Positions 1 through 9,430 of a DNA stretch of 20,649 nt are shown one piece after another (the first letter of the stretch is position 1; every line of letters begins with the position of its first letter). The notes under the pieces are model-generated. The model searched no databases. It was not told the DNA's origin and worked only from the letters and a program-made list of their open reading frames with translations. This stretch comes from Pelargonium nanum. Its lineage: Eukaryota > Streptophyta > Magnoliopsida > Geraniales > Geraniaceae. Position numbers and translations under genes: made by a program. The DNA is taken from NCBI GenBank assembly GCA_036897485.1, contig JAYMTF010001912.1:1-20649 (forward strand). The letters are read 5' to 3'.

Positions 1-234
1 TTTCCATTTTTTGCAAAAATTAAGGATTACCAAATAATTTAATGTGTTTCCAATATTACCCTCACTTTCCCCCCATACCCCATGTGCAGTTCAGATCTGC
101 CCATGTGCATTTCATAAGTGATAAGGTGTTATGGAAAAAACAATAATATAATTACCTAAATATATAAACAGGACATTCACTTTGGGACAAAAAATTTAGA
201 CAAACAAGACACTCATTTCGGGACGGAGGGAGTA
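1..234. mobile_element. Stowaway-like MITE, right part; left end lies outside the window
   Basis: The segment ends at 220-234 in GGGACGGAGGGAGTA, the reverse complement of the classic Stowaway terminal sequence TACTCCCTCCGTCCC, with the TA target duplication at 233-234. Just inside, at about 171-224, there are two subterminal copies of a GGACA/GACACTCA-TTTGGGAC type motif, as usual in this family. The opposite terminus is not seen, so the element starts before base 1. No coding capacity is visible, as expected for a MITE mobilised in trans by Tc1/Mariner transposase. The right boundary is well supported. That the whole of 1-170 belongs to it is inference. Confidence 0.7.
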
Positions 235-1008
235 AGATTTTACAAATATCGATTCTGCCACTCTTATTCTTAGATTTAAGATTAACAATAAGATAACTAT
301 TAGCCAACAACAAATTTATAAGAAGGATCAAAACCAATTTAGAATACACACGCACAGTTTATTTCCTACATAACTACAAGAATGTCTCAGTTAATTAATG
401 ACAAATTCTTCATTTATTGAACACCTTCATAAATCATGAGTGTGTATGTATGGTTGTATATATTTATTGTAGAATTCATATTGACTTGTCACTACCAAAC
501 AAAATACAAATATATATTTCTTTTCAGTTGGCTCGTCAAGAAACCAGAATTGGTAATGTGAAGCATTTTATTTTTCTTATCACCGCTTGTAATTTTGCCA
601 GATATCCATGTTTTTATCAAGGAACTTCTCTATAGAAACTGTCGCAAAGCTTAATGTTATTTTATTTTTTATTTGATGTAACAAGAAGCACCAATTTGAT
701 AGAAGAAGGGAAGAGAGGAGGATGAGAAGGTAGGCTCCATGATATATTTAATGTTGTGATAGAGATCGATATGTGCAAGCAAAACTGATAATGACGCAAC
801 TACCCATCCCTCATTCACCTTATAACCACACATTTTTTCAACCCTATTTAAAGATCTCTACATTTCATGATAATGGAATACATTTTATAATTATCATTAT
901 TTTAAATTGTTGGGCCTAACAAGTTAATTTGGGCTTGCATAACAAATTGGGCTTCAGAAACAATTTGATGCCAAAAATTATTTTATCTAATAAAATATTA
1001 TTATGTAT
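235..1008. other. Intergenic, no gene seen
   Basis: This is AT-rich sequence without a credible reading frame; the short open frames in it lack codon structure and resemble no family I know. At 909-955 there are three TGGGCC/TGGGCT words within about 45 bases, the motif known in plants as site II/TCP-binding, but it is also frequent in transposon LTRs and no gene start follows. No RNA gene was recognised. Confidence 0.5.
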
Positions 1009-1230
1009 AATTTTTAGGGATAATGGCATATAATTACCTTGTAATTGACACATCATGCAATTGACAACCGTTTTTTATAGTTGACTACCCTCAACTATCA
1101 AAAGCTCTTTCCGTCAGTTAACTTCAACCGAAAAACACACTCTCTTATCATGTGCACATCACATGACTTCAAAAAAATTGAATGACAATTTTACCCTTAT
1201 TCTTCTTCATTCGTCAAGAACAAGTTCATG

Positions 1231-1289
1231 AATGTTCACCGAAAACTTTAAGTTTCGCCGGAAAATCCAAAGTTTCACTGGAAAATCCA
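1231..1289 (+). repeat. Tandem 20-bp repeat in the foldback element core
   Basis: Two adjacent units, 1250-1269 and 1270-1289, read AAGTTTCGCCGGAAAATCCA and AAGTTTCACTGGAAAATCCA and differ at two positions. A third, more diverged unit precedes them at about 1231-1249 (AATGTTCACCGAAAACTTT). The open frame that runs through here owes its length to this repeat and to the CA-rich array that follows. Confidence 0.8.
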
Positions 1290-1304
1290 CTTATTCTTTG
1301 TTCA

Positions 1305-1500
1305 ACCAACACAAACCCAACATAATTATAACACAAATCCAACACAAACCCAACACAAATCTAACGCAAACTCAACACAAATTCAACCCAAACCCAAAAT
1401 TTGTTCAACCAACACAAATATAACACAAACCCAACACAAATTCAACACAAATCTAAAATTTGTTCAAACCAACACATATCTAACACAAACTCTAACATTT
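1305..1500 (+). repeat. CA-rich minisatellite (unit about 10 bp, AACACAAAYC-like)
   Basis: About 20 imperfect copies of a roughly 10-base unit (AACACAAACC, AACACAAATC, AACGCAAACT and similar) follow each other. A larger period is also visible: the block AAAATTTGTTCAA-CCAACACA occurs at about 1396 and 1454. The strand is almost free of G. It lies within the inner part of the foldback element and looks like repeat expansion inside the transposon. Confidence 0.8.
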
Positions 1501-1704
1501 GACGCAAATATGAAAATACATGGCAGTCAATAGTTAAAATGGACAAAGGGTAGTTAAGTTATTTCGCAATTTAACGGACGAAAAACAAACGAAAAGAGCT
1601 TTTGATAGTTGAAGGTAGTCAAAAGTTACGATTTTTTTTAAGAATAGTTAATTACAAAAAAGTGTCATTTACAAGGTAATAAACTGTAATTATACCTAAA
1701 TTTT

Positions 1705-4356
1705 ATTGTATTCAATTATCACGTCTTGGTCAAAAAATATTTATCATGTCTATTTTAGTGATTACCAACTTTCAAAATAATTTACAATCATATTTTATCT
1801 AACAAAACACATTTTTAAAATTTTATACGGTTAATTTTACCAAACAATTTTCCAAATATCTATTGCGTGTATATATAAAAAAAATTACCTTCTTCTACTC
1901 CAACTTTTGGATATCTAAGGTCCCAAACAAGCACTAGGAGGTCATAGAAACCAGAGACCAGAAAGCACTGTCGAAAATGAATATTTTATATGAAGTCAAA
2001 GCTTGAAGAAAACAAGGCAGCATTGTATTGTATGATGTTCAAATTCAATTTGTTGTTCAAGTCAGCACCAGTACCACAGTGTTGTGTCAGTCATGTCTGT
2101 ACACTCTTCAAAGTAATTTCTTCATGCTTCTTCTTCTTGTCCTTTTTGGGCTGCAGTCAGCTAATTTTAAGCTCAAGTTTCTAAAATGAGACCTCTCACT
2201 ACACCCCTCATTGATTTTTTTTATCAATTGACCTCTTCAATGAGGCTTCAAGCTTCAATATTATATATATTGGTTGTTACGGTCACAAAGTTCAAAAATA
2301 TCATGGATCTCATATATCAATTGATGAATTAATCTTTTAAATGGGATTTTTTTTTATAAAAATTAATGCATTAGGTGATAAGTTATGATAAAATGAGTCC
2401 ATTTCAAGATTTTTCCAATTTTATCTATGTCCCCTAAGGGGCCATTTCAAGATTTTGTACATTTGAACACTAGGTAAAAGTTTGAGAAAAATAAATTTAT
2501 TTAACACTTGAAACAATCCATTTATTTGAATATTGTAAAAGTTAGTGAATAAAACTTAAATGATGATAATAAACTTACAATTCGGCAGTTTTTGACCAAA
2601 TTAGTATTGATAAATGTTTTGAGAAACTTAGAAAAGAACAGTTTTGTACATGAATTATATGAACTCCCTAGCTGTATATTTTTCAAATAAGGTGGTAATT
2701 TGAAAGGTAGAACGTTTTAATGCAAGAAAAATTACATTAGTTAATTTCAAATGTACATGACAATTAAAGATAAACATTGTCAGTGAAAATTTTGTAAATA
2801 TGTAGTTATTGAACAATAATTCTTTTTAATGATTTAATCAAGTTTTCCGGTTTTAGTGATTTAAAAGATAATATTTTTGTACCGAGTTATATAATTGATT
2901 GTAACGATTCCATGTGCCTTGAAACTAATTATGTAAGAAAACTAGTGATTGTAACAAGGAATTTCATCTAAATTGTTAAAATTCTATAAAGAAAAATGCA
3001 ATATGTGATATTTGTCACTATTCTACATGTTGTGATCACAAATAGTTGAGTGAAGATGTTTCATGTGCGGATGATGCTAAAAAAAGATTAAAGTTAATAT
3101 AAAAAATTATAGAGAAAAAGATGTGGGAATGAAAATGGAATGAGATCGAGTTATTTTGTAAAATGAGTTGTATAATATGTAAGTAAATTTACGCAATATT
3201 TAAGTCAAATTCTAAAACCACTACCTATATACTAGTAGTATACTGCAGTCAAGAAATGTATAAGATGGATAAATTAGTTCTGACTTTTGAGGCTTAAAGT
3301 CAAAGGTTTAGTTCATTGATAAGAAAGATCAAGAAATAAATAAGTGAATAAATGGGGATTTGAAACCAAACTCCTAGTGAAAGAGACAAAAGAAAAAGGC
3401 CTAAATGATCTTGGTCCATTCTACATTGGAATACTTTTTTTCTCTCTCTATGGATACCCTAGGCCCAATTGGCAACATAAAAATTAGGTGAATAGTGAGA
3501 GCATGGGGTGAGCCCAACCTGGCCTATAAAATAGGTGACCACATAGCTCACCTTTCTAAGCATATATATTTTTTTATTTTTTATTTTTTATATAAAGCTT
3601 AGGGTGGTAGGAAATTATTTATTTAACATTAATCTACCTGCCTAATTTTTGGCTTTATTTTAGTTTCCTCACTATTTTTCATAAAATTATAAAATAAAAA
3701 TGGACCACAACACGGGAGATGATATATTTTCATGTAGATGAGAAGGTGCATCGATCTACCATTTAATTCTCATTCTAATAAGAATCGTTTTGATCATTTA
3801 TTACTGTAATTTTGCTTTATGAATAAATAAAAAACCATCATAATTTTTCTTAGTTTTTTTAATCATATTTTTCTTGGTTAATTGTGAACAAAGATATTAA
3901 TTGAATTAACAATTCTTTTTATTTGTTGAGGTTTTGAGTAACCAAGCTAGGTGTTTATAATGGAAACAATTTGGTGTGAAAACTGAATTGGGCTTGAAGC
4001 ACCCTATTCAACTTTAATTGGGCCCATGTAAGTCTCTTCTCTGTTTTTGTTATTGACTCATTAATGTGTTTGGTTGGAAAGGTGAGTCCTAACAAAGAAA
4101 AAATGGTTCCATTTGTTTGGTGAAAATCCTAAATGAACCCCAAAGGTCAACCCTTTCTCTTCCATCTCCTTCGTCTTGTATTTTTCTTGCACGTTCTTTG
4201 TTTTCAGTTGCAACTGATCATTTTTTAACTTCCTCAACTCAACTCCCGCCTACCCCACACCTCAAGATTCTACATTATTATACCTTTTTTTTATTTTAAA
4301 TATATAGCTTTTACTCTCAATTATTTATATCTATCTTTTATTTTAATTTTGTTGCT
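1705..4356. other. Intergenic, upstream of the VUP1-like gene; no gene seen
   Basis: AT-rich sequence with no credible coding region on either strand. Small structures: a direct repeat CCATTTCAAGATTTT at about 2399 and 2443 around the palindrome CCCCTAAGGGG, and an isolated TATA-like motif inside an inverted repeat at 3507-3552 (see findings). Short pyrimidine-rich runs occur in the last 250 bases before the gene. No tRNA, rRNA or recognisable microRNA precursor was found by eye. Confidence 0.5.
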
Positions 4357-4363
4357 TATAAAT
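4357..4363 (+). promoter_or_regulatory. Probable TATA box of the VUP1-like gene
   Basis: TATAAAT lies 98 bases before the ATG at 4462, in the context CTTATAAATCCC. That predicts a transcription start near 4390 and a 5' leader of about 70 bases without an intervening ATG in good context. A plausible alternative is the AAATATATAG word at about 4308. Confidence 0.5.
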
Positions 4364-4461
4364 CCCTCTTTAGGAAAAGAAAATAATAAAGGTTCTCAAC
4401 TCCTCCATATACCATCTTTATTTATATTTTTGCTGCCTCTTCTGGTTGGATAGTTTTTGCC

Positions 4462-5227
4462 ATGGATGACTCCTTGAATTCATCTAAGCACATCAGGCCT
4501 GTGTGTGAGCAACAGCAACAACAAGAACAAGAACAAGTGGAGGTGGAGGAGGAGAGTGGGTGGACAGCTTACTTTGAAGATTTCTCAAACCAACAACATC
4601 AAGTTCATGAACAAGAACACAGCTCTTGTTCTAGTCTTGGAACTTCCATGGTTTCTGATGCAGCTTCTTATGCTGCATGGAAATTATCCAATCAACCTGC
4701 TCACCCCAAGATTCTCAAGAAAATAAGGTTCAAGAAGTCAAGAACCAAGGAGATTTCTCAAGATGATTCTTTGGAGGACACAGCTAGCTCTCCTGTCAAC
4801 AGTCCCAAGGTCAGATCAATATATATTTCTTGATCACTACATATATATAAATGGAATATTAATAATTAATTTCTTCTGTTTCAATCTCTAACAATAGGTC
4901 AGTGATGCAAGACCCATATTTATGAATCCAAGAACAGCAGAAGATCACCATATGAACAGTTCTCTGGTAAAATCTTGATTTTCTTGAATTGTAATATAAT
5001 ATATATATGTTGAGTATTTGTTTTCAAGAAACAAGAAGCGTATGAACATGAGTTGTCTGGTTTTGACGATGATTGTGCAGGGAAAAGGATACATGACGTC
5101 AGAGGCATATACGATGGATGAGCAACAAATGGATTTCAATACGAAAACTGATTGTACGGATGATCACTTGAAGAAGAGGGGTTTGTGCTTGGTTCCCATG
5201 TCCATGTTAGTGAACTATTTTGGTTGA
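4462..5227 (+). CDS. VUP1-like protein (VASCULAR-RELATED UNKNOWN PROTEIN family), 3 exons, 187 residues
   Basis: The exons are 4462-4809, 4898-4966 and 5081-5227. Both introns (88 and 114 bp) are phase 0 with GT-AG ends. In the protein, residues 16-30 are a Gln/Glu-rich stretch, 31-41 read ESGWTAYFEDF, 57-69 hold SSLGTSMVSDAAS, 86-94 are a basic patch (KKIRFKKSR), 104-117 are LEDTASSPVNSPKV, and the C-terminus (170-187) is KKRGLCLVPMSMLVNYFG. These blocks are what I recall as the hallmarks of the plant VUP1-4 family, small proteins without a known catalytic domain; Arabidopsis VUP1 is reported to affect xylem development and hormone signalling. No signal peptide or membrane span is visible; the basic patch could be a nuclear signal. 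Retention of intron 1 would end the protein after seven extra residues (stop near 4831). The ATG at 4462 is the first in frame and fits the family start MDDS/MENS. Family assignment is from memory of conserved blocks; exon structure is strongly supported. Confidence 0.85.
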
Positions 5228-5599
5228 TTCCATAATTTATCACCTTATTAGTATCATCGTCACCAACTTCTCTCTCCCTCTCTTTGTTCATCATGATCAA
5301 GATTGAGGAGTAACTTGTTCAAATCTTGTAAAGAAAAATCTTGTCTTGTCAATATGCTGATATTATATATATATAATGCAAGTTATATATGTGTGTTATA
5401 TAAATATACTTCTTTCTTTTCTTTCACTCTCTTTCTCACGAGCATCTTGTAAACTTAATCTTGGCCAACAACAAAAATCTATCTTGTATTGTTCATTCAC
5501 GAAAAGAAAATAAGGCAAAAGATAAACGTGAGAGAGTATATCATTTTCATAGTCTAAACAGTGAATTAGGTGCTTGAGGGGTTAATTGCAGAATACAAA
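5228..5599. other. 3' flank of the VUP1-like gene
   Basis: AT-rich DNA with a TA-repeat at about 5362-5380 and TC-rich runs. It presumably contains the 3' UTR and polyadenylation site, but no canonical AATAAA is placed convincingly; AAAATAAGG at about 5506 is the nearest candidate. No gene seen. Confidence 0.4.
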
Positions 5600-5830
5600 G
5601 TAAAGTCAAATAAGATAGTTAATGAACCGATGAAAAATTTGATCCGAAGATGGATATGAGTCTACTTATTTAAAGTTAGGTAGATCATACATTCAAAACG
5701 ACATAATTTAAATAAGTGTTTAAGAATAATATCAAAATGATGTCATTTTGAATGTCTGACTTAATTAACAAAGTTTGGATACGTCAACTCAACTTCATTT
5801 CATATTTATATTCACACACTCTGTGTGTGA
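5600..5830. mobile_element. Probable decayed MITE with central inverted repeat
   Basis: CATTCAAAACGACAT at 5690-5704 is matched by ATGTCATTTTGAATG at 5740-5754, a 15-base inverted repeat with one mismatch around a 35-base spacer. Weaker symmetry extends outwards (for example GATGAAAAATTTG near 5621 against CAACTTCATTTCAT near 5789). AAAACGAC-ATCATTTT-like centres of this kind are common in small plant transposons. The outer boundaries and target duplication are not identifiable. Confidence 0.4.
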
Positions 5831-8800
5831 GGTAGTTGAAGGTTAACTAGGAGTAAAGTTAAAGTAATTAATTGAGTAAAATGAAAACTAATTCTTTCAG
5901 TCAAAAGTGCAAGAGGATTATTATCATAAAATGATAGATGATTATTGAGTTGTACATGTCAAAACACACGCTCAAAAATAAGAAGGTAGTGTACTATCAT
6001 CAGGGCTGCAAATGATACTTTCGACATTATCAGATGATTGGAAACGAAACTGAACATTCAAGAACTGATGACATGTATGGCTCTCCAAGCACCAGTACAC
6101 CACAACGTGACAAATTCATCTAGTTGATGAGTCATTTCCACTAATGGTGTATATTTAGTCATTAAAGCTTTGACAAATATCATATTTGACCACTTTAATA
6201 GAACAATGCCTAATTAAGTAATTTCATTCCCTCCTCTCATCAGTTTTTTCTCCTCACAATTAGTTGAAAACCAAAAAAAGCAACAAAAATAAAATTCAGG
6301 TGCATAAACACTAATTAACATCTGAACCGCGCTTCAATAAATTTGTAAACACGGATGTCAAATTCGACGGAAACTCTTTGTTCCTAATATTTTAATATTT
6401 AATTTTTTTTTTAATATTTGCTCAAATATTTTATCCATGTTCATCAAAACATTTGTCTGATCTGAAATAAGGTAAGAGGATGATTTGTGGTGTCAGTAAC
6501 AGGTTTCACTTCTCCCAATATGCTAATCATTTGATTAATCATATTAAAATATCACAACAGTGCCTCTCCACATACACTATTAGTTAATTTTTTTAAAATC
6601 ATTATAGAATCTGAAGGATGTAAGTTCCTTGTACCCCACAAAGTAAAGAATATAAAAATGAAAATTTAGATTGATAGGTTTAAATATTAATTAATCTCCA
6701 ACCTCTTGCAGGCCAGTCATTTAAAAAATTCAGAATGGGGCTGCAATGGAAGACCCCTCCATGTGCATAGGCATTAAAGGCAGGTGAGCACAGAAGACCA
6801 CAGACATGTTAAGGACATTCTGCTAAAACACCACCCATTGATTCTCTTCTTGGTTGACTCTACTAATTCAATTTATAATCTTTATTGTTGTTCTATTAAT
6901 ATTAATTATTATAATTAGTATTAAGCATGCCATCTTTATCTTACTCATACACAGCATAACTATCATCAAATGAATGAATATAAAACAAAATGTTACCACA
7001 ATTTTCGCTATGATTGCCATTTGTATTAATCTTATTAACTTAATCTCACAACACTATATATAACTTGTAATAGCAAATGACTCCAACTTTTTGCTAACCA
7101 TAATTAATATGAAGTGATTTCTTGTAATTTTACATTAGTTGAATAATGAAGGGGCTACTAGCTAATTAATGCCTTGTGCTTATAATTTGGTAGAAAATGT
7201 GAATTTTTGTGGAGTAATACAATTAGCTTAAAATGGCCACAAAATTTTTAAGTAGTCAAATGCAATTTGAAATTTTTTTGACAGAAAGTATAACTGAACT
7301 CAATATCGCTGAGTTAGAGAAGGATATTCCTACAATCAGATCAAGACATTTTTAAATAAAAATCAAATTAATTTTACTAATTCCTAACAAAGTTTTAAGA
7401 GACTGCCATAAACTGCTATCTACTACGGTCGGCCCTTAGTTTTGCCAATGCAAATAATGTTATTTATAAACAATTATCGATCTTGGCCGTGTACATAAAA
7501 GTTTCTTGTATATTGGTAGTTTATGTTATGTGTTCTCTTTTTAGGGGCCAATTAGGGCTGGAAAGAAGAGTGTATATATATTATCTAAAGGGATGTTTTG
7601 TTGTTATAGTGTAAGAAAAGATGTTTCCGATGCATGTGCCAACTTGATATATGCTTGTAATGAAAAGATGATCTTGTAACATTAAAGCACTAGACAACAC
7701 CATCAAATTTCATTTGTTAATTATAATCGTATCCGGCGGTGACAAATTATTTCTACATAATAATGGTGGTCCTCTCTTCAAATTAACTCCGTCCACACGT
7801 ATACGAAAAAATATATATTTGTTTGCAACGGATAATAATATAAATATACAATAATGGCAAATATAGTTGCTAACTTGCTATCGCTAAATGCAAAAGATGA
7901 CCAAGAAATGTTTCCAACGAAAACACCAAGTGGATCGTCTTCTTTAATATATGAATTTAATGTTCAAAATCTAAAAAATATTGGATTTAATAAGTATATT
8001 GTATACATATGAATAAGCTTATCTTAATTGATTTTCATGGCCCACACTAATTGGTCAAGACTTATTAATTGTATGTACCTTTTAAAATTATGTGTGCATC
8101 TAAATTATGAATAATTATATACTGTTTAATTAAATTATTGAAACCAAAGTATGATTTGATTTTGAAGAAATGCATGCTATGGATGTAATTAATTTAGGTC
8201 AGCATCAAGATACATGATCTGGGTATGATAAGAAAGGTTGGAAAACTATTGAAAACGATGATGGTGGTGAGTGACAAGCACAATTTAATCGATAATGGCG
8301 GTATTCGGAATAGTTGGAATGAATTAATAGAGTGAAGAAACTATTATTTGGAAACCATTTGGCCTTAAGTCCATCGATTAGCATCTTAAGTTAGGTGATC
8401 AATCAAATACTTTAACAATTAATGATGTGATTTGGATTTTTAAGTGGTAGATCACAGGTCTAAGTCAGGCTTAGTTTCGTTTAACATCACCACATAAAAT
8501 CAACGAGCTTAGCTACAAATCTATCGTAACCTTATCACTTCTCTCTGAAATTTATATTGCATCTAATCAATATTTTAAGATAAAACATGTCAAAAAAGTC
8601 TTAATATTATATTAAGTTGACGATCAAGAAAACAGAACATTGCAAGTATAGAAATATTTACATATGTAAGGAGATAATGGTAAATATACATAGAGCAACG
8701 AGTCTCGATCGTAGGATTAGATGACTGAGACTCAGCTAAAACACATCCGTTTTAAATCCGGACGAGCATTACGCACCCACAAATTGATTGAATGAGTATT

Positions 8801-9109
8801 ACAAGTGTTGATTCGTTACAAGTCAAACTTTTATAGACGGTCATTAAAATCATGCCTTGGAGACCCAGAAAAACTGCAGTTTCTTGTCCAAAATTTGGTG
8901 GAAAATGTTGGATGTTAAAATTAGAGCATGACAGCATAGTCCTTTGATTCGTGTTTATAGCGGTAGAAAGTACTAGGTGATGCATGCTTCCCACATGATG
9001 GCCTGAACTCAGTCACCCATCAATTTTTTCTGTTAGCGTGTCAGTCCAGCGTGAAGAGATGATCAATTACAGTGAAAGATTATAAACTTAGAGCTTGCTT
9101 GGTAAATCA
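5831..9109. other. Gene-free intergenic stretch
   Basis: About 3.3 kb of AT-rich DNA. I examined the frames and found no run with protein-like composition or splice-compatible exons. The longest open frame (8752-8994, minus, 80 codons) resembles no known family and has no supporting context. A short GC-richer block at about 6709-6840 has neither an open frame nor an obvious hairpin. No RNA gene recognised. Confidence 0.5.
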
Positions 9110-9430
9110 AGTACTCATGCAAGAAAACATGTTTCAAACGAGGTAAAATTAAAAAAGGAACTGAACTAGGATTTGTTTGATAAACTATATGTTTAGCATG
9201 ATCAGTTTGAAAACGAGTTTCATAAAAATAAAGGCTAAAATTATGAAATGACAGAAAGGGATATGATAATAAAATAGTATATAATATATATAGTATTTAA
9301 CATTATGCACTAATAAGAGTTTATTACCTAATTTATCCTGTTAAATAAGAGTATAGTATTATGGACTAACAAGAGTATTACACCATATTTAGAACGGGTA
9401 AAAAGAAAAAGATTTGTGGTATATTTGTCC
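9110..9430. repeat. Imperfect internal direct repeat, possible transposon debris
   Basis: TTATGCACTAATAAGAGTTTATTACC at about 9304 recurs as TTATGGACTAACAAGAGTATTACACC at about 9359, about 55 bases apart, and each is followed by an ATATTTA/AATTTA tract. Upstream, GCTTGCTTGGTAAATCAAG near 9094 and GATTTGTTTGATAAACTAT near 9170 are also similar. This duplicated architecture fits a decayed transposon but no termini can be named. Confidence 0.35.

Larger units (their letters stand above)
1015..1698. mobile_element. 684-bp long-TIR foldback element (non-autonomous DNA transposon)
   Basis: The left arm (about 1015-1125) and the reverse complement of the right arm (about 1560-1698) match over more than 100 bases with indels. 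Both begin TAGG(G/T)ATAAT, share TTACCTTGTAA(T/A)TGACA, and share an almost exact block at about 1081-1112 and 1595-1622, GACTACC(C/T)TCAACTATC followed by AAAAGCTCTTT. The element is flanked by AATTTT at 1009-1014 and 1699-1704, a candidate 6-bp target duplication, although in AT-rich DNA this could be chance. The core holds tandem repeats (see separate entries) and no transposase. The superfamily is not clear: long arms are common in Mutator-like MITEs, but those usually make 8-11 bp duplications. The inverted repeat itself is certain; its classification is not. Confidence 0.75.

Noticed and set aside
1232..1423. 63-codon open frame (plus) with Asn/Gln/Pro-rich product
   Set aside because: It is read through tandem repeats in the core of the foldback element; its composition follows the CA-rich array, not a protein family.
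8752..8994. 80-codon open frame on the minus strand with a TATAAAA word inside
   Set aside because: No family resemblance, no splice-compatible extension, and the TATA word lies within the frame rather than before it.
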